Part shown: in pieces, positions 10,550 to 22,064 of the stretch
Position numbering within the stretch: the first letter of the stretch is position 1
Layout of the letters: each line of letters starts with the position of its first letter
Assembly: GCA_021234155.1 (NCBI GenBank)
Contig: JAJEKV010000004.1
Coordinates: 124,001-188,000 of the forward strand
Direction: 5' to 3'
Origin: Isoetes taiwanensis
Taxonomy: Eukaryota; Streptophyta; Lycopodiopsida; Isoetales; Isoetaceae
DNA: 64,000 bases
The notes under the pieces: generated by a model
What the model saw: the letters and a program-made list of their open reading frames with translations, nothing else
Databases searched by the model: none
What the model was told of the DNA's origin: nothing
Program-made: the position numbers and the translations under genes

Positions 10550-12158
10550 TGTGACGCTCCCAGAATATATACGACCCGCGAACGTATACATACGGGGACT
10601 TTCCCCTCCCATGGCAATCATCTCACCATGAGCAGGGCCCTCCGTCTATTTCGGGCCATCTATGAAATGAGGCCCGAAGAAGGTTTCTGAAGGGGTCATT
10701 CGGCCCACGCCTTCAATGGGACTCCTACGTTGCGGAAGCATGAATACAAGGGTTAGCACACAGCATGAATATACATAAATAACCACCGCGAAGGGTGGCG
10801 AATCCATCCAATATACCAACGGCACAGAATATGCATCTAATCCTAAGAAAACACCGTAACCCGGGTTCTACCCCGGCTCAGACTCCCGGTGAGGATCGAC
10901 TGACGGCTGGGCCTCAAGGGATCAGCAGACCGAGTCTTGGCATGGCGTTGGCTGGCATAGAACATTGGCTAGGGTTGTCCACTCCATCCGCCCCTCCTGT
11001 GCACACTTTGCAGATGGGTCAATTCATGCTATGGCTTTGCTATAGCCTTAGGAGACGCAAACTTCGGGGGCATCACCCTCCCGAGCCTACTCCAGGTTCA
11101 TGGACGCTTTGGTCCGATGAGGCAGGAGTGGGAGGCGTCCCCTTCGGAGAATCCACGGTGGTTCCATGGGTGAGCTAGAGAATACGTGCGCATCAGCGAC
11201 CCCGCGATCCGTACCCGATTTACTCACCCTAAATCTACTCAAAGTGCAAGGTGCTCCATACGGATCACACCTCTACACCCGGGGAGTGTCGGACCCATAC
11301 CCGCCCTACGTGGCCAGGCCATCGGGCCTAGCCCATCAGAGGAGTCTCGGGGAGCCTTGTATGCCGTGCAAGACCCCACCCCTCATGTCACCACCGGGTG
11401 TTCCTTGTGCGGTGCTAAGCGCACCATAGCACCTAGGACCCGGTGGGTTCTTGTGCACCGCCGATTTTAATGGGACTCTGCGCTATCTAGGAGCATACTA
11501 CAATACACGGTTCAGAGGCCTCTACCCCCGTAATCCCCGCTTTGAGTCGATTAAACAAAGAACTAACAATCCATCCTTTCGAGTAAGAACCGTAATTGAA
11601 TATAAAGAGAACTTGTTTGTACAATCAAGGGTTAGTTTCTATGATTGATTCACAAAGAGAATGAGAGAGACCGGACACAACCAAGTGTTAACTAGAATTC
11701 ACATAGCCACCTACCTGAATTCTGGCTGGACTCGTTTCCATGGGGCGCCTCCATCTTTTGGGAGTTGAGAATTCAGCTGTTACTTCCACGGGGCTTATTT
11801 GTTATGGTGATCTTACGCAGTGTGTCGATGGCGCCCGCTCACGGCCTTCCTTGGTCGATCTTGAGGAGTCAATCCTGGGGATAGGGGTCAAGTTGGCATC
11901 CAAACTTGGCAATCCCCATCGCCCAATCGATTGGGGCAGGTGGGCCTTCCCAAATGGTAACTAGCCTAATTTCCTAGGTTATAGGTTATTATTATTAATG
12001 TGTTAAATTAGCATAGCTAATTTAATCCTTTTAAGGTAACCCCTAGGTTGCAATTAAGTTCCCATACCCCATGGTAGCGTGCCTTTAGGGAGTGGCGTGC
12101 TTGTATTTGTATGCGTGTCCCGTATAGTAGACCGTATAAATACATGGAACGCGTCACA
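10550..12158 (-). repeat. 3' LTR of element B
   Basis: Direct repeat of 22065-23664. Plus-strand ends are TGTGACGCTCC and GCGTCACA. Long shared blocks include 10982-11045 with 22487-22556, and 11560-11650 with 23070-23160. Differences concentrate in GC-rich CNG-containing patches. Confidence 0.92.
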
Positions 12159-12172
12159 TTCTCCCCTCCTTA
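12159..12172 (-). promoter_or_regulatory. Polypurine tract of element B
   Basis: On the minus strand TAAGGAGGGGAGAA directly precedes the LTR start TGTGACG. This is the plus-strand DNA primer site. The same kind of tract (AAGGTGGGGAGAA) precedes the 3' LTR of element C. Confidence 0.85.
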
Positions 12173-12684
12173 AAAATAATCTTTGTCCTCAAAGATTGGG
12201 GTTAGCTAATTGAATACATATACGTAAAGCACTGAATTAGAAAATGAAGTTAAGAATATAACATTAATACGTTGAGATTATAGTAATTCGGACAGTAATA
12301 CATTGAAGTTAAAATATCAAAGTACAAGCACCAAGGTGCCCGATACAAACTTATGATCAAGGGAGTTTAGGACCGAAGTCCCATTTAAAACATTCTGACA
12401 GCAAAAATCACACATGTAGACAAAACCAATACGGGAAAAGTTGGGTCATCAGCAACCCTCTATACAAGGCAGGTGACGACTTGTTCATTGGCCTGCACAT
12501 AACCATATACCCGTAGGTTAATAATATGATTAAGTTGTGGTTGAAGGGACCACCCCCTACAATTAAAAAAAAAATTATCTAGAAGGGAATCTATCATGTG
12601 TACGGCTTGCAATTCATTGTGGCATAAGGAATGGTGGAGTTCCCCCGTAGCGGAATGAACGCAGTCTATTTACTAGATGCCTCT
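12173..12684 (-). other. Element B 3' untranslated region
   Basis: About 510 bases between the end of the chromodomain frame and the polypurine tract. The GAGGACAAAGATT phrase (minus strand, near 12180-12195) is typical of the region before the 3' LTR in plant chromoviruses. No gene is seen. Confidence 0.7.
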
Positions 12685-14445
12685 CTAGCAATTCGCGGTC
12701 ATGTCAACATCAACAATAAACCACGTCCTAGAGAACACGAAGGTGATCTCATCATCGGTTATTATTATTATATACGATGCGTCTACCCCTCTAAAACATG
12801 ATTCTCGGTCAATGAAGCCTTCAAGCTTACCGCCGGGAGCGGGGTTGATAGCATCGTTGATGGTACGGCCTTGAGATTCCCGCATGAAGTCCGGATAGTG
12901 CTTCTCAAGGTCTATCTTCATCACCCAGGTAGCATCTTCAACTGGTAAGTGCTTCCACTTGACCAAGTATTGCAACATTTGAGTCCTTCTGGTCTGTTTG
13001 TAAGCTCGATCAAGAAGAGCTTCGGGCATTATTTCCAGCTGCTCTTCAGTCATTTCTAGGAGGGTAGGGGTATCCAAAACCTCCTCTGGATCAGGGGTGT
13101 GTTGCTTCAGAAGACTCACGTGAAAGACCTTGTGGATTTTCAAGCGGGGTGGCAAGTCCAAGCGATATGCCTGTTCTCCCACACGTTCATTAATCCCGAG
13201 CGGCCCATTATCCGGGTGCCAACTTCTTACGATTACCAATTTTAAGCTTGGCTTGTTTTACTTTGATCTTAAGCCAAACCGATTTCGCCCACCTGGAAGA
13301 TTCGTGGGGTTGATTGCTTATCCGCTAGACTCTTCGACGATTGCGTCGCGGCCAATAAGTAACCCGAACTGGCCCACCAAGGCCACATTTCTAGAAGGAG
13401 TTGTTGAGAGACCTCCACTTTAGAAACAGGGATTATGCCACGCGGTCCGCAGTAAGACATTGATAGCCATAATTTATCATGAAGGGAGACATTCTAGAAG
13501 ACTCGCTTTTTAATGCTGTTGTAGGCTAATTCTACCAAGTAAATATAATCCAGCGCATTGTGATTTGTTTACTCCATACATAGCTTCTTAGCATATCTTC
13601 GATAATACGATTAACACGCTCGTTTGACCATCCGTCCGAGGATGGTAGGTCTGCACTCATGGCAAGCTTGGTGCGGATGGTGGCGAAGAAATCCTTCCGA
13701 ATGCAATCGACAAACTTAGGATCCCTATCCGATACAATTACTCGCGATCCCCCGTAATCTAAAAATTTCCTTTGCAAAGAGCAAGGCGGGCGGCGGTGTC
13801 CGTGGTGCGACATGGGGGAAGTGAGCCATCTTTGATAATTTGTCGACCACGACCATTAAGGCATCATATCCACGAGAGTATTGGAAGCCCCACAATGAAA
13901 TCCATGGTTATGACTTCCCACTTGGCGTTAGGCACATCCAAAGGTTGCAACTCCAGGGAACTCTTAATTGCTCAAGCCTTGGTTTGGACAAATCGACATC
14001 ATTTGATGTACCTAGCAATATCCTTCTTCATGGAAGGCCAAAAATAGCTGGAGCGGATCTTAAAATAAGTTTTCATAAAACCCGCATGTCCTGCTATAGG
14101 GCTGTTGTGTGTATCATGGAGAATCAGCTTTCGCACCCCTGAAGTCGCTGGAACACACAACTTATCTTTGTAATATAATAAATTGCCCTCCTTCTTATAT
14201 GAATGGAATGCTTCACGTTCTCTATCGGTACGGGCTTCCTTACCCAAACTTTTCCAAATATTACAGAATTCGGGATCTGTGGCCAAGGTTTGTTCTATTT
14301 GCTTCCCAAACTCGCTGGTGAGTGTGGAAATGGCATTACAATGGGTCCGGGTTATAAAGGGATGACGTGACAAAGCATCCGCAACCACATTGTGCTTTCC
14401 TGGCTTGTATACAATCTCGAAGTCATATTCCTCGAGGAATTCCAT
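12685..14445 (-). pseudogene. Element B integrase with C-terminal chromodomain
   Basis: The frame 14445-13999 carries the end of RNase H (ADALSRHP) and the H2C2 zinc finger region (HDTHNSPIAGHAGFMKT, SSYFWPSMKKDI). The frame 13813-13532 has the DDE core segment VIVSDRDPKF. The frame 13239-12685 has the C-terminal domain (LKIHKVFHVSLLKQH) and then a chromodomain with MLQYLVKWKHLPVEDATWV. The chromodomain is thought to steer integration toward marked chromatin. Frames are broken around 13250-13530 and 13813-13999. Element C encodes a closely similar protein. Confidence 0.88.
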
Positions 14446-15640
14446 CCATCTTCATTTGTTGAGATTGATTTGGCTGGGTGGATAAATAGCGGAGACTCGA
14501 TGATCCGTATCCGGCTGAAATCTTCTACCAAGAAGGTAGTGTCTCCAAATACGGAGAGCATTTAACAAGCGCCAGCAATTCCCCGGTCATGGGTAGGATA
14601 TCGCTGCTCGCATCATTCATCTTCTTTGAATCGTAGAAAGCAACAACTCTCCCCCTCACGCATTAGAACTCCACCAAGAGCTATCTTACTAGCGTCGGTG
14701 GCTACCGATTTATCCTTTTCCGGATCGGGCAAGGTAAGGATCAAAAGTGCGATGTTAAGGCATCCTTGAGCTTCCGAAAGCCGACTTGGACTTTTGTTTT
14801 CCAATGTTCCATCCAATCCTTTACTTTTCATGCCTTGTGAGATTAGTAAGAGGTGCGGCAATTGTTGCAAAATCCTTAACAAATTTCCGATAATATCCAT
14901 GAGTCCCAAGACCCTCACGAAACATTAGCCTGGAATGGGCCAATCCTTTACTTGCTTCTATCTTAGCGGGTCTGTAGCAATTCCTTCGCTGAGATAATAT
15001 GCCCCAAATAGTCTACCCTGAGTGGCGAACTTGCATTTAGAGAACTTGGCAAAGAGCTGATAAGCCTTTAGCTTTTGCAAAGTTAATCGAAGATGTTGTT
15101 CATGTTGCCGCAAGGTTTTACTATAGATGAGAATGTCATCAAAGAAAATGACAACAAAGTCATCCAAGTATTGGCGGAAGATGTCATTCATCAACCGCAG
15201 ATAAACGTTGTAGGGCATTGGTCAATCCAAAAGGCATGACGGTAAATTCATAATGCCCATATAGCGGTAAAAGCGGACTTATGGATGTCCTCTTCCTTAA
15301 TCCTTATCGATGGTAGCGAGCGCAAATCAATCTTTGAGAAATATTTTGCTCCTTGCAACCGGGTCCATAAGATCATACGCCTAGGCAAAGCATAGCGATT
15401 CTTGATGGTATGCTTATTGAGTTGCCTATAATCAATACACATCCTTAAGGAGCCATCTTTCTTCTTGACAAAAAGAATAGGAGCGCCAAATGGTGAAAAC
15501 TTGGGCGAATAAACCCCAAATTCGGTAACTCTTGTAGTTGTTTCTTAAGCTCGCTAACTCAGGAGGACTCATTGATACGGGGCTTTGCTGGTAGGCTTAG
15601 TACCGGTTCAAGAGTTATCTCACATTCTACCCCTCTAAAA
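14446..15640 (-). pseudogene. pol: Element B reverse transcriptase and RNase H
   Basis: Motifs on the minus strand: [20 protein letters not shown] and FSKIDLRS (15442-15248), FFDDILIYSK as catalytic xxDD (15218-14958), then the RNase H start ATDASKIALGGVLM (14918-14613). A further piece is near 14561. The weak N-terminal RT is seen near 15640-15540. At least four frame breaks separate these pieces. Confidence 0.85.
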
Positions 15641-15779
15641 GGGAGGAAGTTTGTGGATCTCATATCGGAAAAAGATCGCTAAATTCGAAGAAGGGTAGCA
15701 ATGTCCGATGGTAAAGCGTCGATTATTTGCCGCTTTGGAGTCCGACTCAATGGAAGCAAGTTTAATGAAGCAAAGAAGT

Positions 15780-16467
15780 TCATTCGCGCATAGCTTTTCC
15801 TAGCTGCTTTCATTGACATTGATTTGCATGACTGAGTGTAATGAATCACCTTTTATCGTCACACGTGCTCCATTAGCGGCATTGAAGGTGACCTCCCGCT
15901 TTCGCAGATCTATGTGGGCCCCGCACGCTAAAAACTCCATTCCCACAATAAGATCATATTTGCCAATGTCCATTAACTCGGCACCCAAGGCAACGTGTTT
16001 TTTGGCAACCGTGCATTTTAAGGTTAATACGGCGCCATGAGTGTGTGCGATCTTACAGCTAGCTAATGTGACCGGGCTTAGGTCTGGGATTTTCAGCGTT
16101 ACCGGTAAAGACACGGGCCATTCTAGGAGAAGCAAAATTATGTGTACTACCCGTGTCCATCAAAATTATGAAGGGCTTACTGTCTACTTGGCCTATTGTA
16201 GAAATAACGGAAGGCTGACTTTCAGCGTTGCCTGTTTCTATAGCGGCAAGAATATGAGACGCACCATGAATGTACTTTCGGGAGCCTCGTCTTCCGCAAG
16301 CAAGATTGACTCCAAATCTTCCCAATCCAGGTCGGCCATGGCGGTTGAGTAGCCTGCGTGGACGCGGCAACAGTCGCATGAAGTGTCCAGGCCTCATGCC
16401 CGTGGAGCTGTTCTCCGGCCTCTTTAGGAATGGACTGTAAGAGGCCCCGAATTTCCTTACCAAACAT
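15780..16467 (-). pseudogene. Element B aspartic protease
   Basis: The frame 16463-16059 carries FIILMDTGSTHNFASP, the DTGS active site. The frame 16135-15800 overlaps and holds the second half, with GAELMDIGKYDLIVGMEFL, which is the ILG-like flap/core block. The two frames join near 16060-16135. The same block appears in element C near 49643-49690. Confidence 0.82.
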
Positions 16468-17500
16468 TGTTACGCTTATCCGGGCGTGCTAAAAGCAACT
16501 TTCTTCTCCAAGGTCCATAAGAATTGTGCTGAGAGGGCCCCGGACTTGGGGAACGGGGTTTGTAAGGTGTGGACGGCCGTGGCTGCGAGTAAGGAGCAGG
16601 TCGCGGATACTGGCTCCTTGGCGTGTCTTCCTCAAGGCTTAATGCCTTAGCTTCCGCCTCTGCTACTGACTTTGGGTCGATAGCCTTGACCATTCGTTTA
16701 ATAGATGGGGCCAACCCTTCAATGTAGCCCTCTACTGCTCTTTTCTCATTCATTCCTGGCACATACAACCTCAAACGCATGAATTCGTCAGTGTAGGCCT
16801 GCACGGACATGCCCTTCTGTTCCAACCTGTAGAAGGTCTGAATCTGTTGGCATTTGTGCGCACGAGGCACGTAATGCGATTTAAAAGCCTTAGCAAACTT
16901 CCTGAACTTGCATCTGCTCCTATCCAGGTGTTTAGCTACGCGTAACCCTTCCACCAAACACGGGCACGCTCCGGTAAGGTTCGTGGTGGCGACCTTCCCT
17001 GTATCTTTCTCCTCGTCATTCCATAGGACTTCCGAATTCCTTCATTTCGTCCAACCAAGATTCCGCGATTCAAGCCTCCTCACGGATTTCCCATCAAACC
17101 GAGCCAACTTCCGGTTCTTCCATATACTAGTGATAGTCAGTATCAACAGTTTTTTGGTATTCCTTATCCTTACGCCTTTGAATGGTCATTGTCCGATAGC
17201 GAGGAACCGAAGAACCCGGGTGGTTGAATGGGAGGAAGCGGCGCTATCCTTAGAGGAACTTCGTTGACGCTTAGCATGAGTCCTTCTGCATGCAGTGGGG
17301 GGCTAGCCGGGAGGAGATGGCTGTTGTGCAGGTGGACTCAATGGTCGTGGAGGTAATTCCGGTCCGTCCTCCTGAGTATGTGGCAGTGGATTGGTATGCA
17401 ACACATAAGCCTGTAACTCGCCGAGTTGCCTTTTCATTAACATCAATTCCTGTTCAGGGGTGAGCCTACTGGCGTTGGAGGGTGTTGCCAAGCCGTTCAT
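16457..17500 (-). pseudogene. gag: Element B gag
   Basis: The frame 17500-17303 is the N-terminal gag, rich in Pro and Gln, beginning MNGLATPSNASRLTPEQEL. The capsid core is in 16957-16457: FRKFAKAFKSHYVPRAHK, then TDEFMRLRLYVPGM and GYIEGLAPSIKRMVKAIDP. The last third is Pro/Ser/Arg-rich. The middle section (17302-16958) has no clean frame. A zinc knuckle is not visible. The core matches the gag of element C (48650-48990). Confidence 0.83.
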
Positions 17501-18486
17501 TACGCATAATCGCCTATAGGAATCATTTATGAAAATATAAGCAGATTTACATTAATGTACAATCCCTTTTTAAGTTAATCGAGACAAAAGTATATACAAA
17601 CAGAAAACAATATTTGTATTTCATTCAAGTTGAGTACAACAACGGGTTGATTGATACATGGATTGAGACAAAAGTAGGTATGATACAATGGGAACTTGTA
17701 AAGTTCTACTTGCACACAAACAGAAGTAAGCACAACAAAAAAACATAACGGAAGAGACCAAGCCTAGGGGTTGGCGAAGGGGTACAGGATCGCGTAGCGG
17801 GTACTCTCCCGTACAGCTCGGACGAGTTTATAGCGTGCCCAGGCTTGGACAATGATTGCTTGGTACTCCCATGTTGGGCTGATAATCGAAGGTTAAAGAG
17901 CCTTCTTCATTGCATAAAAGAGTTGCCAAAGATGGTCGTTATGCCCTCAAGGCTTCGTGCTGGTCATATTCCAGTAGTCCTGTGTACGACCACGTGGTCA
18001 TCTTCAGATCCTCAAAGCTCGATCCTCGAGGATGTTAACTATCTCCAGCCCTTTGTCGTGGTCAGAGTTCCCCGGTGGCGGTGGTTCGGGTTTCATAGCC
18101 TTCCTCCCACTCTGGATATTCACCATATCTCGGCCATAGTCCTGGTCGGGCGGGCCCGATCGCCCCTCCTAACCATATCGGTGATTCTCTCCTCATATTC
18201 CCAAATGGTTTCCTCTGCAATATAGTTGGAATAAATAGAGAACATTTTTGTAATTCCATTATTTTCTAAAGTTTTAATACTTTTGAAGAGGATGTCATAT
18301 AAAAAACACACAATCCAATAATACTCCTCAAGAGAACTTTGTATTTAATAAGTAAATAAGGTACACCATTTGTCAATATGGTCCATTCAATTGCCAATCG
18401 AAAATCCCAGAACACACATAGATATATATATAAGAAAAACTAGCAAAACATATATATATATATACATTTCTCATAGCAAAATCATA
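17501..18486 (-). other. Spacer between ORF-X and gag in element B
   Basis: About 1 kb. It contains a short TA microsatellite (18450-18470) and other AT-rich parts. On the minus strand the frames near 18311-18062 (EETIWEYEERITDMVRRG) loosely resemble the stretch just upstream of gag in element C (48130-48180), so some of it may be the true gag N-terminus. I cannot fix its start. Confidence 0.45.
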
Positions 18487-19893
18487 CTAGGAACTAGGCC
18501 CTGCCTCTTGATCCTTAGCCCTAGGAGGTGGTGGAGGCGGTCGGTGTCGCAGCAGAGTAACCCCAGGGTCTACTGTGGCAGCCGCAACGGATGCAACCTC
18601 TGGTGGATAGGCAACGGCCAATGGGGCTGCCGTGAGGAGCTTCATGCCCATCCAAGGCGCAATGTCCTGACCCAAGGCCGTCAGGGCAAGATCCCGTCGT
18701 ACGAGTACATACGTAAACGTACGATAGGGAAGCTTCTTGTGGCCGGCCAGTGTAGAGAGTGCACGGAGGCCCCACCATGAAGCCTCAGCCTCTGGCGCTA
18801 GATCTCGGGCTATGAAGAGGACTTGTCCGTATTTGAAGGCCGACAAAAAGAAACGGGTAAGATGGTTACCCAGCACTTTCCCTTGCGAAGTCTCAGATGC
18901 TGCCACTTCTTTATCCAGGTCCATGGGGACTTCTTCCTCCTTGAGCTCCCTGTTCCCTCCTCCTTCTTGTGCGCAGGGTTATGGTATAAATCTTCACCCT
19001 CATCATCTGAGTCGGAGGGAACCTCCACCATATTAATGTTTGGGACGTGAGGTCCCATAGCCGTGAAGGCATCCAGTGCTGGGGCCGGTTCCCGCATCAG
19101 TTAAGTCAACAAGACGTAGTAGAGTCTCCGCCGGCTCTAGAGTCTCCCTAACGGAACTGACTAAGGAGCCTGGTGCACCTCCCGAGGAAGCTCGGTAGAA
19201 GTGAAGTCGATGAAGTCATCCATACAATACTCCGCAAGCTGGTCAGAGTACATGGTCTTTTGCGCTAGCGCCGAATCGGCCACTACGTGATACGCCCGGA
19301 TAATATCATCCAAGAGAAGGTATTCGCCGGTGATAAATAACCGGAAGGCCGTCTAACCCCGACAAGCCTATAGATGGGTCACGGGCGCGGTGGTAACTCC
19401 TCCGCTAGTTTCCTTTCCAACGGGCAAAGTCGCCCATTCCGATATGCTCACATCCCTCCTCGGAGGATTCCCCCGCAAGCTTGCCCTTCTCTGCCGGGCA
19501 AGGTTTCATCCTCAACGTATTGGTCCATGAGGATGGCTAGAGCGAAAGTAGCTTCCAGATACCGCTGCCCCTCGATCTTTGGACCACAATGGTAGGTGTT
19601 TACCCCATCGGAGTTTCCCTTCGTGACATCATAAGCATGTGTGTCCCCGCCTAGCATCTGCCGAACTATCTCCCGCCCAAATACAAGTGGGGGAGGATCC
19701 CTAGAGGAATACACATGAGGAAGCATTTCCTCCATGTAAAGTCAAGGAATCCGGCGAGTCCGGATGCCCGCGCATGTTGGCAAGGAGATCTATGCGTTGG
19801 CATAGCAAAGGCTGTGAAGCAGTTGAAGGGAACCTGTGGATCCCATTTCTCTCCATCAAGGTACCGTGCAAAGAAGGTTCATATGGCAGCCAT
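18487..19893 (-). pseudogene. ORF-X of element B (unknown accessory protein)
   Basis: I do not recognise the family. Pieces are the frame 19735-19448 (contains RYLEATFALAILMDQYVEDE), an acidic Ser/Asp linker (19097-18990) and the frame 18924-18487. The last is the conserved domain: GKVLGNHLTRFFLSAFKYGQ, LRALSTLAGHKKL and TYVLVRRDLALTAL. The corresponding blocks of E (ALSGFGQHA, DHIILFKRSVAL) and C (ALRGFGMHA, DHVILVKRKTAL) align in order. The likely start is the ATG at 19893 (MA-), as in C and E, but a frameshift follows at once. A Pro-rich tail ends the protein. It lies between the H3-like gene and gag, on the element strand. Confidence 0.65.
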
Positions 19894-20006
19894 GGCGCTT
19901 AGAAGGGAGGAGAGAGGAAAAGAAGCGCTTAAAATAACTTACGGTCCCTTTTTAAGCCCCTCTTATTAAAGCCGACGCCAAGATTTTTAATTTAAAAAAA
20001 AAAACA

Positions 20007-21387
20007 TTAAACTTTTAATTCAAAATAAAAGCCTTTTTTATTAATTATCACAAAAAAAAAAAAAAAAAAAATATGTACAAACGCGATCCCAAGAAGTAGA
20101 TACTCAAGGTTGCTCCCCCGTATCCTACGGGCGAGGGCTAAATCCTTAGGCATTATGGTGACCCTCTTTGCGTGGATAGCGCAAAGGTTGGCATCACCAA
20201 AAAGTGCTACCAAGTAGGCTTCAGCAGCCTCTTGGAGCGCCAAAATTGCAAAGGTCTGGAAACGGAGATCGGTCTTAAATTGCTGTGCGATCTCCCGTAC
20301 CAGCCTCTGAAAAGGCAGTTTCGATCGAAGGTCCCGGACTTCTGAAATTTGGCGGATCTCCCGCAATGCCACGGTACCGGTCGGAACCGGATGAGGCTTC
20401 CGGCTGCGGGGCGAGGCCCCCACGATGTTGGCACCGTTTTAGCCCCAAAGAACCGCCGGAGTTATCCACTTCCGCCGCCTCCGGCCGGAGCTGGTCTTTC
20501 CCAAAAGCCCCGGACAGTCTTTAACTTATCCTTGTATTGACTGCCGCCTTATGGGCAACTCCCTTCCTCCGAGCTTACGCGGTCGGATCGTCGGTTTTGG
20601 GTTTGAGCCACTCCCGGATGCACCTCCCTCCCCTGTTGGTCCCGCTGATCTTGTCGGTCCCGGCCATCTTGCTCCAACTTTCGCTCTTCCCGAAGCCTCC
20701 TTAAGTCTTCTTGGATCTGAGCAAAAAGCTGGGCTGCGGCACGGCGATTAAGTTCATATGGTACCTTGTGGCGCATAACCCATATCTATCTGAATAGTTG
20801 TCAGATAGTCTATGCTAATGTCGGGGATTTCTCCCCATACAAAGCCGCTTGGAACCCTCATGCCATTGGTATGGGGAACCTCAATGGCTCTGCCATCAAT
20901 GACGGCAAAGCCGCCCCGAGGTACTTCCCAGTACTCCTACCCAGGAAAGCTGGGCTGTCCAGCCACCGCTCCTCGGTGGTCGCCCTCCCCGCAAAACCCT
21001 ATCCCCAGTCGGCCTCCCGCCCCCGACATCTTCCTCCTCCGTATGGCCTTCCCTGCTCGAGGATAAAATTTGATGAGCATCATTACCACGTGTTGCTCAA
21101 CAAGGGTATATGGGAGTCGGGCGAGGTTCACCGGATGAGGAATGGCTCGAGAAGTGATAGACGTGATATGGAATCCTATCGTTGTTCTCAAACCTATTGA
21201 CCAGCTCATCCAACAAGATGTCGATGAGGGCTGGGTCAGTAGCCATGTGCTTAGCAATCATGGCGTAGATCTCCACGATGCTCATGGTGGACGGATCCGG
21301 AGCGCTCTTGGTAATGGCCATAGCGGGTAGTGCGGCACCGGGCGGCAAGGGGATGGCAAGGGGGCGCTTAAGAGGCACAAAGCACAA
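20007..21387 (-). pseudogene. Histone H3-like accessory gene of element B
   Basis: The frame 20423-20007 contains a nearly complete histone H3 fold at residues 15-112: [44 protein letters not shown] and the C-terminal block [23 protein letters not shown]. Of the three copies it is closest to canonical H3, and it lacks the longer loop 1 expected of CENH3. Upstream on the same strand are two other-frame pieces: 21387-21097 (an N-terminal region starting MAITKSAPDPSTMSIVEIYA or earlier) and 20776-20549 (a charged coiled segment, IQEDLRRLREERKLEQDGRD). They make an N-terminal extension like those of C and E. The stop codon after RRIRG is lost, so the frame runs into a poly-T tract. The gene lies between 5' LTR and ORF-X. 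Confidence 0.88.
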
Positions 21388-22044
21388 GGGCGCAGGGTCA
21401 AGGTCCCGTCCGGTGGCGATGGCGAGGGCTGCTCAGCGGTTGGAGGCTGAAGCAAAAGCAAATGACAGAAAATGGTTTGCTAAACGGCCAATTAACTTTT
21501 AAAATTTCAAAATTTTTTCTTATTAACTTCAAAATTTTATTATTAAAAAAAATTATACGGCGGAAATACGCGCCACATACGGCCTTGGAACCGATGGCAT
21601 TATATCGGTTTTCGCCTCGGGTGTCGCCGAAATGCAAGCGGCGCTCGAAGTTGACTCGGCGGGCCCGTTGACTGGACTGGTCCGATTTATGGGCGCCGAC
21701 AAAGATTTCGGCGCTTTTAACTTGACTGCAAAGTTTACAAAAGCAAGCGGCGCTCAATTCGCTTTTGGGCCTGCCCTTGACTATTTTTAACCGAGTTGAC
21801 GCTTTTAGGGTAATTCGAAAAGTACGCCCAATCCAATGGAGCCATCATCTTTGTCATTTGAGTTACCCATCGGGCACCTGCTAGGCCTCCAATCTTGGCC
21901 CCTCCACTTCAAAGCTACAATTTCTTAACTTAACCTAACACCAAGCCAAACAACAAAGAGAACTAACAACACATTGACTTAGCCTCCTCCTAACTACCGT
22001 ATACGAAGTTAGTGTTTGGCCAGTGCTATGATTTCGAACAACCA
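21388..22044 (-). other. Element B 5' leader
   Basis: This is the region between the primer-binding site and the accessory gene. It is AT-rich near 21470-21560. I see no repeated hairpin like those of element C and no clear coding signal. Confidence 0.55.
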
Positions 22045-22062
22045 AATCACGGCTCGATACCA
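22045..22062 (-). promoter_or_regulatory. Primer-binding site of element B, initiator tRNA-Met type
   Basis: The minus strand reads TGGTATCGAGCCGTGATT. It equals the usual TGGTATCAGAGC initiator-tRNA-Met site except for a missing A in the CAG triplet. It begins two bases inside the LTR end. Confidence 0.85.
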
Positions 22063-22064
22063 CC

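Noticed and set aside
18370-18480. TA-rich stretch as a promoter
   Set aside because: It is a simple TA microsatellite without start codon or conserved position in C or E.
20007-20423. Could the H3-like genes be CENH3 (centromeric histone)?
   Set aside because: Loop 1 is of canonical length ([18 protein letters not shown]) and the C-terminal block is KRVTIMPKD-like. CENH3 usually has a longer loop and a different C-terminus.
20007-21387. Ordinary host H3 gene or processed pseudogene next to a retroelement
   Set aside because: The same gene lies at the same place in three elements, inside LTR boundaries proved by target duplications in B and C, and with a long extension that host H3 lacks.
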